Shown here: piece by piece, positions 1-9,087 of the stretch
How positions within the stretch are numbered: the stretch's first letter is position 1
Layout: the number at the start of each line of letters is the position of its first letter
DNA from: Hyphomicrobiales bacterium
GTDB taxonomy: Bacteria; Pseudomonadota; Alphaproteobacteria; Rhizobiales; Rhizobiaceae
DNA length: 64,000 bases
Reading direction: 5' to 3'
Assembly (NCBI GenBank): GCA_900470285.1
Contig: UCAG01000005.1
Coordinates: forward strand, 440,921-504,920
Notes under the pieces: generated by a model
Databases searched by the model: none
The model's input: the letters and a program-made list of their open reading frames with translations, nothing else
What the model was told of the DNA's origin: nothing
Translations under genes and position numbers: made by a program

Positions 1-14
1 TGAGCTACACCCGC
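1..14 (-). tRNA. tRNA-Asp, 5' end only (cut by window edge)
   Basis: The first bases are identical to the 5' acceptor and D-arm start of the complete tRNA-Asp at 213-289, including the CACCCGC that complements the acceptor stem. The rest lies outside the window. This is therefore probably a tandem second copy of tRNA-Asp(GUC), about 200 bp from the complete one. Identity beyond the first 14 bases cannot be seen. Confidence 0.75.
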
Positions 15-212
15 GCAGTACTTCATGTGCTGAAGTGATTTGGTATGTACTCTGATTCATTTTTAAAATCAAAGGGTTTTCTTATAAAATCTACAAATAA
101 ATGAAGAAAATTTGCATTTAAAAACAAATGCTTAAATCAGAACATCAAAGGGAAATATAAAGCAGGCGGGGTGCGCCACTTTCTCACAAATTGTATTTTA
201 AAGAAGAGAAAG

Positions 213-289
213 TGGCGCGAGTGACGGGGCTCGAACCCGCGACCTCCGGCGTGACAGGCCGGCACTCTAACCAACTGAGCTACACCCGC
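213..289 (-). tRNA. tRNA-Asp (GTC)
   Basis: The minus strand gives a full cloverleaf: acceptor GCGGGTG paired with CACTCGC, D-arm GCTC..GAGT, anticodon stem CCGGC/GCCGG around a loop with GTC, T-arm with GGTTCGAGCC, and an encoded CCA end. Seventy-seven nucleotides including CCA. Confidence 0.97.
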
Positions 290-700
290 GCAGTATTTTC
301 AGAGATTATCTGAAAGCCTTAAGCTATTTACTTGAGGCACCGTGACGTTTCCGTTCGGTATGGGCGCTGTCTAATGCGTTCACCATGAACTGTCAAGCGA
401 GGTTTTGAAAGTTTTTCACTGAAAAGAGGATAAAGATGCACAGAGCCCGAACAGAGCACTTTATATATATAGGCAGTGCACAAATGACAGGTTTTATACA
501 CAGCACAGAATAAAAAGATGCCCCTCCTCACAACCTATAAGCAACTGAATTCAAAGAATCATCCGAAACGCATGACGGAACCGCATCGGGAATGTGAAGA
601 AACAAAAATTAATTCAAATTTCTGTTTTATTTTTGATTTTTGCTCTTGCGCTTAGTCAAAGAATTCCTTAAACGAGCCTCACAGCCGCTTCAAAGCGAGC
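290..700. other. Gene-free stretch between tRNA-Asp and tRNA-Val
   Basis: About 410 bp with no coding sequence I can support. Short open frames here lack recognisable similarity and ribosome binding sites. It must hold the promoters of the two divergent tRNA groups, but no clear -35/-10 pair stood out. Confidence 0.6.
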
Positions 701-776
<76 letters not shown>

Positions 777-877
777 TTCATTATCGGAGAAATCAGATAA
801 TGAATGAAGATTATAAATGTGTTGTGCTCATATTTATAATTGACGAATTAAGTCAGCACATACCGCTTTTAGCGAGC

Positions 878-953
<76 letters not shown>

Positions 954-1302
954 TTTCTCCCCCTCTTCTGAAAAACAACATTTTGAACCTTACGCTGATT
1001 TTCAGCGAAAATTGTTTTATGCAGAATCGCCGTCTCACGGCTGACTATTCTCATATCTTTTCTGCAGCGTATCTTCTCCGCTTTATTTGAGAATCGGCTG
1101 CCCGCTCCGGCCGCTTTTGTAAAGAAAAGAATCTGCCAAGAAACAGCAAAGTTTCCGCCCCAAAACCGCTCATATCTTATATGCTGCAGTTAAGAATCAA
1201 GCTGAGCGGTTGCAGCACGCCTGCCGACCCTGCTGATACCTTTTTGGCACATCTCCACATATTAATTCAGCCCTGTGTATAGCGGGTAAAATTATCAGAG
1301 AG

Positions 1303-1351
1303 ACACCATAGGTATTGACGAAAAATTCATAACATATACCATATATAGTGT
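1303..1351 (+). promoter_or_regulatory. Candidate NrdR-repressed promoter with two NrdR boxes
   Basis: The 16-mer at 1336-1351 (ATACCATATATAGTGT) matches the NrdR-box consensus ACACWATATATWGTGT at 14 of 16 positions. A weaker copy (ACACCATAGGTATTGA, about 11 of 16) lies at 1303-1318, 33 bp upstream, close to the three-helical-turn spacing usual for box pairs. A TTGACG at 1315-1320 and CCATAT at 1339-1344 (18 bp spacer) fit an alphaproteobacterial promoter whose -10 lies inside the better box. This is the expected layout for repression by NrdR, which the window encodes at 54244-54726. The next gene on this strand is nrdH, about 960 bp away. Box and promoter are sequence matches; the start site is inferred. 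Confidence 0.6.
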
Positions 1352-2311
1352 CTTGAGCGGTTCTTCGATTCTGCAAACAGCAGCTTCGCAACAATGCTCA
1401 AAACGGCTTTATCAGGCACAATAAAACCGGTCATACGCATTGCGATCCGGGATAGTTGCGTCGAAATTTTTGCCGGTCCTCAGGAGGCAACTCCTTTCCG
1501 GCGGAGAGTTGGGGATTGTTGTTATCAACAGGCTCCGGGAATGTTGAAGACGGAAGAAATGTGATCCGTTACGCCGGTGTTGTTTTCAGTATCGCAGGCA
1601 CACAGATCACAGTTCGGCAAGGCAACAGGAATCAGGTTATGCGCAAGGTCAGAGCTGCTTTTCAGGAATCAAAAAACAAACAGATGTCCGCATCTGTGGT
1701 TCAGGAACCTGTTTCAGCAGATTTGTCAGCAGTCAGAGCGAATCTTCGCCCGATGGCTTTATACGACCATCTCTGATGACGCATCCGGCTCTTCTATGAG
1801 TCATTCCTTTCAGACCTCTCCCGCCGTCCGTTCCGTTCTTATCAGTTTAAGCAAGTTCAGCATGCGTTTTGCGGAATAACCGCAGTTTGTGCAGCAGATT
1901 TAAAGGTGCGCTTTGCACCTGAAAGGCCTCCGCCCTCGGGTTTCTAAAACGGCGGAACCACAATGCTCGGATTTATCACCGCCGGTGCGTCTTTGGATGA
2001 ACCATACCGGTGAGGAATACAGGGAAGCCTAAGACAAAAAGTTCTTTGAGGGCACAACGCTCCGGAGAACGACAAATACCGCACCGTAAGGTGCAAAAAT
2101 AAAGACGCACCGTGAGGTGCAAAAGAAAAGAGCGCCGTCAGGCGCAGATACAAAAAGGCACCGCAAGGTGCAGACCAATAAGGCCCTGCCAAGGGAAACT
2201 GTAGCCCCCGCTACAATGTCCGCTGACTATTCTCTCCGGAGTAATCAACAGGCATATAACGCATAATCAGTCTCTGAAAAATATCAGGGCGATCAAGAAA
2301 CGAGGAATCCG
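1352..2311 (+). other. Long gene-free region, presumed nrdHIEF leader
   Basis: About 960 bp between the NrdR-box promoter and nrdH with no convincing gene. The longest sense frame (TTG at 1456 to 1776) shows no recognisable domain. Hairpins are visible: CAACTCC with GGAGAGTTG at 1488-1511, AGGTGC/GCACCT with a five-base loop at 1904-1920, a periodic array at 2081-2195, and TGTAGC/GCTACA at 2200-2215. No B12, FMN or other riboswitch consensus was recognised. It could be a long 5' leader, a separate noncoding RNA, or both. The nrdH ribosome binding site (GAGGA) closes it. Confidence 0.45.
2081..2195 (+). repeat. Array of five evenly spaced GNNA-loop hairpins
   Basis: Four 14-nt units of 5-bp stem and 4-nt loop, then one 4-bp unit: GCACCgtaaGGTGC (2081-2094), GCACCgtgaGGTGC (2107-2120), GCGCCgtcaGGCGC (2132-2145), GCACCgcaaGGTGC (2158-2171) and CCCTgccaAGGG (2184-2195). 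Loops begin at 2086, 2112, 2137, 2163 and 2188, spacings of 26, 25, 26 and 25. The third stem changes both partners of one pair (A-U to G-C), so pairing is kept. Read on the plus strand the loops are GUAA, GUGA, GUCA, GCAA and GCCA, three being GNRA. Linkers are mostly A-rich. The period is not a multiple of three, so a coding repeat is unlikely. Confidence 0.75.
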
Positions 2312-2533
2312 ATGTCCATTACTGTTTACAGCAAGCCAGCCTGCGTTCAGTGCACCGCCACCTATCGCGCTCTGGAACGTCAGGGAATCGATTTCAACAT
2401 CATTGATATTTCTGCCGATGCAGAAGGCTACGACACAGTTAAACGTCTCGGTTATATGCAGGTTCCGGTTGTTGTTGCCGGTGATACACACTGGGCAGGC
2501 TTCCGTCCTGACATGATCAGCGCGCTGGCTTAA
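2312..2533 (+). CDS. nrdH: Glutaredoxin-like protein NrdH
   Basis: A 73-residue redoxin that supplies electrons to class Ib ribonucleotide reductase in the cytoplasm. It has the thioredoxin fold size and start (MSITVYSKPAC), the redox pair CVQC at residues 11-14, the cis-proline segment QVPVV and the C-terminal GFRPDMI typical of NrdH rather than ordinary glutaredoxins. A GAGGA ribosome binding site sits 6-7 nt before the ATG. It opens the nrdHIEF cluster, with an unusually long gap of about 270 bp before nrdI. Regulation by NrdR is inferred from boxes at 1303-1351 and 2737-2752. Confidence 0.95.
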   Translation: MSITVYSKPACVQCTATYRALERQGIDFNIIDISADAEGYDTVKRLGYMQVPVVVAGDTHWAGFRPDMISALA

Positions 2534-2611
2534 ATATAACGGCCTGAGCGCTCCGGTGTGGCTGTCATATCCGGACGATCCGTCTGGCTGCTCGATCTGA
2601 CCGGTAATTCT

Positions 2612-2642
2612 CTGCCCGTCTTTCGCTTTGGAAGGCGGGCAG
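2612..2642 (+). other. Strong hairpin between nrdH and nrdI
   Basis: CTGCCCGTCTTTC pairs with GGAAGGCGGGCAG across a 5-nt loop, 13 bp with two G-U pairs. No run of T follows, so it is a poor intrinsic terminator. It may be a processing or stability element that separates nrdH expression from nrdIEF. Confidence 0.45.
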
Positions 2643-2736
2643 AATCCGGGATCAGAAACGGCATATCAGGCAAAACACAAAAGCTATGCCCTCTTCTTGT
2701 ATAATGCACAGCAATGGCTGCAGAGCCGGACTGGAG

Positions 2737-2752
2737 CCACTATATATAGAGG
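2737..2752 (+). promoter_or_regulatory. Second NrdR-like box before nrdI
   Basis: CCACTATATATAGAGG has the palindromic core CTATATATAG of an NrdR box (11 of 16 positions of the consensus). The same bases contain CTATAT, a good alphaproteobacterial -10 hexamer. No strong -35 is visible 17-18 bp upstream and no partner box was found at about 31 bp. It may mark a secondary NrdR-controlled promoter for nrdIEF. Confidence 0.4.
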
Positions 2753-2804
2753 GTCTTTGTTTGACTTCAGTGTCTCACTGGAGATTTAACATGAGGAAGT
2801 GGCT

Positions 2805-3215
2805 ATGAGCATGCTCGTCTATTTTTCAAGCGGCACGCAAAATACGCATCGCTTTGTCACAAAGACCGGACTGCCTGCTCTGCGTATTCCGTGCAGCATG
2901 AAGGCCGATCTTTTACAGGTGACACAACCTTTTGTACTTGTTGTCGCAACCTATGCCGGCGGAGACGGACGCGGTGCCGTTCCCAAACCTGTGATCCGTT
3001 TTCTTAATGACAGTTCCAACCGTTCCTTCATTCGCGGTGTGATTGCAGGCGGCAACCGTAACTTCGGTTCAACCTATTGTCTTGCCGGCAATGTCATATC
3101 TGAGAAATGTCAGGTACCGTTCCTGTATCGCTATGAACTGGCCGGAACGGATGATGACGTTATCAATGTGCGGAATGGCCTGCAAAAATTCTGGCAGGCA
3201 GACCTCGCTGCCTGA
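2805..3215 (+). CDS. nrdI: Flavodoxin-like protein NrdI
   Basis: A 136-residue flavodoxin-fold protein that helps assemble the dimanganese-tyrosyl radical cofactor of NrdF. The FMN phosphate loop is seen in [12 protein letters not shown] near the N-terminus, and the family's [10 protein letters not shown] segment follows at about residues 78-87. Length agrees with proteobacterial NrdI. The ATG at 2805 was chosen because GAGGAAG lies just upstream; an in-frame GTG at 2799 is possible but too close to that site. It is followed by a 275-bp gap that holds a palindromic repeat before nrdE. Confidence 0.95.
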   Translation: MSMLVYFSSGTQNTHRFVTKTGLPALRIPCSMKADLLQVTQPFVLVVATYAGGDGRGAVPKPVIRFLNDSSNRSFIRGVIAGGNRNFGSTYCLAGNVISEKCQVPFLYRYELAGTDDDVINVRNGLQKFWQADLAA

Positions 3216-3237
3216 CTTCTGACCCCGTGCAGGGGTT

Positions 3238-3342
3238 TAGAGCATGATCTCTTAAACTTGAACCAGTTTAAGTTCAAATTATGCTCTCATTTTAAAGTGT
3301 TAGAGCGAGTTTTGTGCGCCTAACCGGGCGCCCGGCGCTCTA
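3238..3342 (+). repeat. Palindromic intergenic element, family 1 (copy between nrdI and nrdE)
   Basis: Two joined modules. The left one is bounded by AGAGCAT and ATGCTCT with inner TTAAACT/AGTTTAA. The right one runs from TTAGAGCG to CGCTCTAA with inner TGCGCC/GGCGC pairing. Bases 3290-3318 are identical over 29 bp to the reverse complement of 19922-19950, showing this is a dispersed repeat. The layout resembles the Bru-RS/RIME palindromic elements known from Brucella and rhizobia; identity with a named family is inferred. Confidence 0.8.
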
Positions 3343-3491
3343 ATAATGAAATTGAATTGCTGTCCGCTTTCTCAATCAAAAGCCGGATCAGTATTGTGAA
3401 CAGATGTGGAAATAAAGCCGGTCTTTGTTTTGCACATACCGACAAATAAATTGGCCGACACATATTGGCCGAAAAATGAATTGGAAAAACT

Positions 3492-5681
3492 GTGGCGACT
3501 CTTGAGCTTGAACGGACAGAAAAAAACAACACCAACAGTTCAAACAACGGGAGTTCTAAAAAGGACACTCCGGCAATGGACTATCATGCGCTGAATGCCA
3601 TGCTGAACCTTTTCGGTCCGAATGGTGAGATCCAGTTTGATATGGATCGTAAGGCCGTTCGCCAGTATTTTCTCCAGCATGTGAACCAGAACACGGTTTT
3701 CTTCCACAATCTGGAAGAGAAACTCGATTATCTGGTGACCCAGAATTATTACGAAAAAGAAGTTCTGGACCAGTATTCCTTTGAGTTCGTCCAGAATCTC
3801 TTCAATCTTGCCTATAAAAAGAAATTCCGCTTTCCAACCTTCCTTGGCGCGTTCAAATATTACACCAGCTACACGCTGAAGACTTTTGACGGCCTGCGTT
3901 ATCTGGAACGTTATGAAGACCGCGTTTGTATGGTTGCGCTGGCTCTGGCTGACGGCGACGAAGCTCTGGCGATCTCGATCATGGAAGAAGTGCTGTCCGG
4001 CCGTTTCCAGCCTGCGACACCGACTTTCCTCAATGCCGGTAAAAAACAACGCGGTGAGCTGGTTTCCTGCTTCCTTCTGCGTATGGAAGACAACATGGAA
4101 TCGATCGGTCGCTCGATCAATTCCGCACTGCAGCTTTCCAAGCGCGGCGGTGGTGTTGCTTTTGCACTGACCAATATTCGTGAGCATGGCGCACCGATCA
4201 AAATGATCGAGAACCAGTCTTCCGGCATCATTCCGATCATGAAGCTGCTCGAAGATGCTTTCTCTTATGCTAACCAGCTGGGTGCGCGTCAGGGTGCCGG
4301 TGCGGTTTATCTCAATGCCCACCATCCGGACATTATGCGCTTCCTCGACACCAAGCGTGAAAATGCGGATGAAAAAATCCGTATTAAAACCCTGTCGCTC
4401 GGCGTGGTGATTCCGGACATCACTTTTGAACTCGCGAAAAATGACGAGGATATGTATCTGTTCTCGCCATATGACGTAGAGCGTGTTTACGGTGTGCCTT
4501 TCACTGAAATCTCGGTTTCAGACAAATACCGCGAAATGGTTGATGACGGCCGTATCCGTAAGCAGAAGATCAAGGCGCGCGCCTTCTTCCAGACCTTGGC
4601 GGAAATCCAGTTTGAATCCGGTTATCCGTACATCATGTTCGAAGATACCGTGAATGCAGCCAATCCGATTGCCGGTCGCATCAATATGAGCAATCTCTGC
4701 TCGGAAATTCTTCAGGTCAGCGAAGCCAGCACCTATAAAGACGATCTGAACTACGAACATATCGGCAAGGATATTTCCTGCAACCTCGGCTCGCTCAATA
4801 TTGCGATGACCATGGACTCACCGGATTTCGGCAAGACTGTTGAAACTTCGATCCGTGCGCTGACCGCTGTGTCGGATATGAGCAAGATCAATTCCGTGCC
4901 ATCAATTGCCCGCGGCAATGATGAATCACATGCAATTGGCCTTGGTCAGATGAACCTGCATGGCTATCTTGCTCGTGAACGCATTTATTACGGTTCTGAA
5001 GAAGGTGTGGATTTCACCAACATCTATTTCTACACCGTGGTCTATCACGCGATTAAAGCGTCCAACCGCATTGCGATGGATCGCAAATCAAGCTTTGTCG
5101 GCTTTGAAGATTCAAAATATGCCGACGGCACATTCTTCGACAAATATACCGACAAGGTCTGGGAACCGGAAACTGCCCGTGTTCGTGAATTGTTTGAAAC
5201 TGCAGGCGTTGCGATTCCAACGCAGGCAGACTGGGAAGAACTGCGCAAATCGGTGATGGCGCATGGTATGTATAATCGCAACCTTCAGGCTGTTCCGCCG
5301 ACAGGCTCAATTTCCTACATCAACAACTCGACCTCTTCGATCCATCCGATTGCCTCCAAGATTGAAATTCGCAAAGAAGGCAAGATCGGCCGCGTTTATT
5401 ACCCTGCCCCGTTCATGAGCAATGACAATCTTGATTATTATCAGGACGCTTATGAGATCGGTGCAGAGAAAATCATCGACACTTATGCAGCAGCTACGCA
5501 GCATGTGGATCAAGGGCTGTCGCTCACACTGTTCTTCCGCGATACCGCAACAACCCGCGATATCAACAAGGCGCAGATCTATGCATGGCGCAAGGGAATC
5601 AAAACTATCTACTATATCCGCCTGCGCCAGATGGCTCTGGAAGGCACACAGGTAGAAGGCTGCGTTTCCTGCACCCTGTAA
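3492..5681 (+). CDS. nrdE: Ribonucleoside-diphosphate reductase class Ib, alpha subunit
   Basis: The catalytic large subunit that reduces ribonucleoside diphosphates to deoxyribonucleotides with NrdF, using NrdH as donor. The 729 residues align by recall with E. coli NrdE almost throughout, including [20 protein letters not shown] (first active-site Cys), [18 protein letters not shown] (Asn, Cys, Glu of the active site) and the C-terminal CVSC pair that passes electrons from NrdH. The N-terminus is about 14 residues longer than in E. coli if the GTG at 3492 is used; an internal ATG at 3576 would begin exactly at MDYHAL. The ribosome binding site before 3492 is weak, so the start is uncertain. 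Confidence 0.96.
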   Translation: MATLELERTEKNNTNSSNNGSSKKDTPAMDYHALNAMLNLFGPNGEIQFDMDRKAVRQYFLQHVNQNTVFFHNLEEKLDYLVTQNYYEKEVLDQYSFEFVQNLFNLAYKKKFRFPTFLGAFKYYTSYTLKTFDGLRYLERYEDRVCMVALALADGDEALAISIMEEVLSGRFQPATPTFLNAGKKQRGELVSCFLLRMEDNMESIGRSINSALQLSKRGGGVAFALTNIREHGAPIKMIENQSSGIIPIMKLLEDAFSYANQLGARQGAGAVYLNAHHPDIMRFLDTKRENADEKIRIKTLSLGVVIPDITFELAKNDEDMYLFSPYDVERVYGVPFTEISVSDKYREMVDDGRIRKQKIKARAFFQTLAEIQFESGYPYIMFEDTVNAANPIAGRINMSNLCSEILQVSEASTYKDDLNYEHIGKDISCNLGSLNIAMTMDSPDFGKTVETSIRALTAVSDMSKINSVPSIARGNDESHAIGLGQMNLHGYLARERIYYGSEEGVDFTNIYFYTVVYHAIKASNRIAMDRKSSFVGFEDSKYADGTFFDKYTDKVWEPETARVRELFETAGVAIPTQADWEELRKSVMAHGMYNRNLQAVPPTGSISYINNSTSSIHPIASKIEIRKEGKIGRVYYPAPFMSNDNLDYYQDAYEIGAEKIIDTYAAATQHVDQGLSLTLFFRDTATTRDINKAQIYAWRKGIKTIYYIRLRQMALEGTQVEGCVSCTL

Positions 5682-6725
<1,044 letters not shown>

Positions 6726-6796
6726 CTCCTTCGTCAGGAAATAAACGGGTTTTCATTTAGATTCCGTCTGCTTTCCAATGTGCTGCATGTTTATAC

Positions 6797-6835
6797 CCCT
6801 GAGGCCAAGCAAAGCCTCAGGAGTATTTCTTTTGA
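6797..6835 (+). terminator. Terminator after nrdF
   Basis: CCTGAGGC pairs with GCCTCAGG at 6798-6821 over an 8-nt loop and is followed by AGTATTTCTTTT. It closes the nrdHIEF transcript. Confidence 0.75.
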
Positions 6836-7050
6836 GGCAATATCGCTAAGATATTGAAAATACATCAATATTTTAATTCATAAATATATAAATCAATTCA
6901 TAGCAGACAAAATAAAAGTAATTCATTAAGCAAACTCAATGCTTAAACTTCATTTACTATGTAATTTAAGCCTTGAAAAACACTCTTCGGGCTATAAGTC
7001 GTAACAGGTCAGCAAGACCATAACGAAAAGAACTATCTGGAGTTAAGGCA

Positions 7051-7236
7051 ATGAAAGCAATTTTCAAACGTTTCCGTAAAAATGAATCCGGTGCAACTGC
7101 AATCGAATACGGCCTGATCGCAGCGCTTATTGCTGTTGTTATCATCACTGCTGTTACAGTTCTGGGTACCTCCGTTGCTACTCAGTTCTTCCGCGTAGCT
7201 TCCGAAATCGGCGCAGCAACACCTGCAACGAACTAA
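7051..7236 (+). CDS. Flp/Fap-type pilin
   Basis: A 61-residue type IVb pilin precursor. A short basic leader (KAIFKRFRKNESG) is followed by the cleavage and assembly motif GATAIEYGLIAALIAV, with Glu at position 5 of the mature form, then one hydrophobic helix. Such proteins are cleaved by a CpaA-type prepilin peptidase and polymerised by Tad machinery. GGAG precedes the ATG by about 9 nt. No cpa/tad genes are beside it, so it is an orphan locus with its own terminator. Upstream about 215 bp are A+T-rich and likely hold its promoter. Confidence 0.92.
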   Translation: MKAIFKRFRKNESGATAIEYGLIAALIAVVIITAVTVLGTSVATQFFRVASEIGAATPATN

Positions 7237-7256
7237 TAAAGCCAAAGTTTTATGAT

Positions 7257-7289
7257 AAAAACGCCCGGTCATCACACCGGGCGTTTTTA
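7257..7289 (+). terminator. Terminator after pilin gene
   Basis: ACGCCCGGT (7261-7269) pairs with ACCGGGCGT (7276-7284), flanked by AAAA and TTTTT. Confidence 0.9.
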
Positions 7290-7431
7290 TTTACAGTCAA
7301 CACTGTTTTGTGTCGGCCATGTATTAAGAACAATATGGTCATGCCACGCTTTGTCACGCTGCATTTTCTCCTCACCTGCCTTTATAGTCGCATAGCAAAT
7401 TCTCTTTTAATGCCAATGCGATGAAAGCCTG

Positions 7432-8688
7432 ATGAATCACTTCCCTAGCGCCCCTGCAAAACCTGATTATCTTCATTTCGATCCTGCTACCCGCCATGTA
7501 CGCATTGATCCGCATCAGCCGGAGTTTGTACAAAATCCTTATGCTGCCTATGCATGGCTGCATCACAATGCGAGGGTGTTTTTCTGGGAAGATTACGGTT
7601 TCTGGTGCTTTGCCGGTTACGACGACATCAACAAGCTGTTCCGCGACCGCCGTTTTGGCCGTGAAGAACCAGGCGGTTATCGCGCCAATGCAATCAACCG
7701 CGAACATCTCAAAGATTTTGACGGCGTAGAACGTCACTCCATGCTGGAGATCGAGCCGCCGGTGCATACCCGTCTGCGCACCCTCGTCAATCGTGCTTTC
7801 GTCTCCCGTCAGGTTGAACGCCTGCGCCCGCGCATTGAAAAGCTTGCCAATGAGCTGATTGACGGCTTTGAACACCAAGGCCATGTCGACCTGATGCCGG
7901 CTTTCGCCACTCCTATTCCGGTGGTGGTGATTGCGGAAATGCTCGGTGTGCCGACTGACAACGCCCCGCAACTGCTCGACTGGTCGCATCGCATGGTCAA
8001 CATGTATATGCACAATGCCACCCGTGAAGTGGAAGACAGTGCCAATCAGGCGGCCAAAGAGTTTTCCGATTATCTACGTGACTATGCCGCTCAGCGCCGC
8101 AAAAATCCGGGTGACGACCTGTTGAGCCTGTTGCTCGCCGCTGAGGAAAACGGTGCCAAGCTCTCGGAAGATGAGCTGATTACCACTTGTATCCTGCTGC
8201 TCAATGCCGGACATGAAGCAACGGTCAATCAGACAGGCAATGCGGTTAAGACCATTCTGCAAAGCGGACTGGATCATCGCGCTCTGTTTGCCACGCCGGA
8301 ATCAACTGCTGCTGTGGTTGAAGAAAGCCTGCGCTTTGATGCACCGCTGCATATGTTCACTCGCTATGCCTATAATGAGACTGAAATTGCCGAAGGCGTA
8401 ACGCTCAAAGCCGGTGAACAGCTTGGCCTGTTGCTGGGGTCCGGCAACCGCGATTATCAGGCTTTCGAGCAGCCGGACCGCTTCTGGCCGGAACGTCCAG
8501 ATCAGAAGAATGTTTCCTTCGGAGCCGGTATCCATTTCTGCATCGGCGCACCGCTGGCACGTCTGGAAATGCAGGTTTCTCTGGCAACATTGTTCAAGCG
8601 TCTGCCGAATATCCGCTTTGCCGAGCCGCCGCTCTATGGCGACACCTATCATTTTCACGGCATGCAAAGCCTGAAACTGGAATGGTAA
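7432..8688 (+). CDS. Cytochrome P450
   Basis: A soluble bacterial P450 of 418 residues. The heme-binding loop FGAGIHFCIG places the thiolate ligand at Cys370, the helix-K ExxR is at Glu298-Arg301, and the helix-I oxygen-activation segment is NAGHEATVNQ (258-267). There is no signal peptide or membrane anchor, so it is cytoplasmic and would need a ferredoxin and reductase from elsewhere; none is adjacent. The substrate cannot be told from sequence. It stands alone between the pilin gene and a shared bidirectional terminator. The ribosome binding site is weak. Confidence 0.95.
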   Translation: MNHFPSAPAKPDYLHFDPATRHVRIDPHQPEFVQNPYAAYAWLHHNARVFFWEDYGFWCFAGYDDINKLFRDRRFGREEPGGYRANAINREHLKDFDGVERHSMLEIEPPVHTRLRTLVNRAFVSRQVERLRPRIEKLANELIDGFEHQGHVDLMPAFATPIPVVVIAEMLGVPTDNAPQLLDWSHRMVNMYMHNATREVEDSANQAAKEFSDYLRDYAAQRRKNPGDDLLSLLLAAEENGAKLSEDELITTCILLLNAGHEATVNQTGNAVKTILQSGLDHRALFATPESTAAVVEESLRFDAPLHMFTRYAYNETEIAEGVTLKAGEQLGLLLGSGNRDYQAFEQPDRFWPERPDQKNVSFGAGIHFCIGAPLARLEMQVSLATLFKRLPNIRFAEPPLYGDTYHFHGMQSLKLEW

Positions 8689-8693
8689 AAACA

Positions 8694-8727
8694 AAAACGC
8701 CGCGTCTATCAAGACGCGGCGTTTTCT
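8694..8727. terminator. Bidirectional terminator between P450 and cupin genes
   Basis: AACGCCGCGTCT pairs with AGACGCGGCGTT, with A-rich bases on the left and T-rich on the right. It serves both convergent genes. Confidence 0.85.
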
Positions 8728-8745
8728 ATTTCAGACAATATAACT

Positions 8746-9087
8746 TTAAAGCTTTATCACATAGGTTTTACGAGTCGTTTCAATCACTTCCCACGTGCCT
8801 TTAAAGCCCGGTCTGATGATGAAACTATCGCCTGCCCGCAAAGTGACCGGCTCCTTGCCTTCTTCTGTGACCACAGACACACCGCTAATCAGCTGGAAGA
8901 ACTCCCACTCATCATAAGCGACATGCCATTTACCAATCGTCGACTCCCAGATACCGGCATAAAGCCCGTCTGAGGTCTCCTCCGCATTCCATGTTCTGAA
9001 CTGCGGATCACCGGAAATGATACGCCCTTCTGCAGGCGCACCAAGTTCCGGTTCAGACACTGTATTTACAGGCAGCAACAACGACAT
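8746..9087 (-). CDS. Cupin-domain protein (DUF861/EutQ-like)
   Basis: A 113-residue single cupin of the ureidoglycine-aminohydrolase-like (DUF861) type: WHVAYDEWEFFQLISGVSVV and AGDSFIIRPGFKGTWEV form the two halves of the beta-barrel. Members usually bind a small molecule or metal; the function here is unknown. The start codon shares one base with the stop of the upstream sulfhydrylase gene (TGATG), so the two are translationally coupled and probably act on related sulfur or amino-acid metabolites. This link is an inference from position. Confidence 0.85.
   Translation of the reverse strand: MSLLLPVNTVSEPELGAPAEGRIISGDPQFRTWNAEETSDGLYAGIWESTIGKWHVAYDEWEFFQLISGVSVVTEEGKEPVTLRAGDSFIIRPGFKGTWEVIETTRKTYVIKL

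Noticed and set aside
1456-1879. Overlapping plus-strand frames in the nrd leader (106 and 100 codons)
   Set aside because: They overlap each other in different frames, have no recognisable domain and lack convincing ribosome binding sites. Kept as noncoding, though a small protein cannot be fully excluded.
1944-2192. Minus-strand open frame of 82 codons over the hairpin array
   Set aside because: The repeats have a 25-26 base period that breaks any reading frame, and there is no ribosome binding site. The signal is RNA structure, not protein repeats.
1352-2311. Cobalamin riboswitch in the nrd leader
   Set aside because: No B12-box-like core; the enzyme is also class Ib, which does not use B12.
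3540-4325. Long antisense frame inside nrdE
   Set aside because: It is a shadow of a highly conserved coding gene; codon bias of nrdE leaves the opposite frame open. The same applies to antisense frames at 9438-10460, 45043-45942 and 48253-49227.
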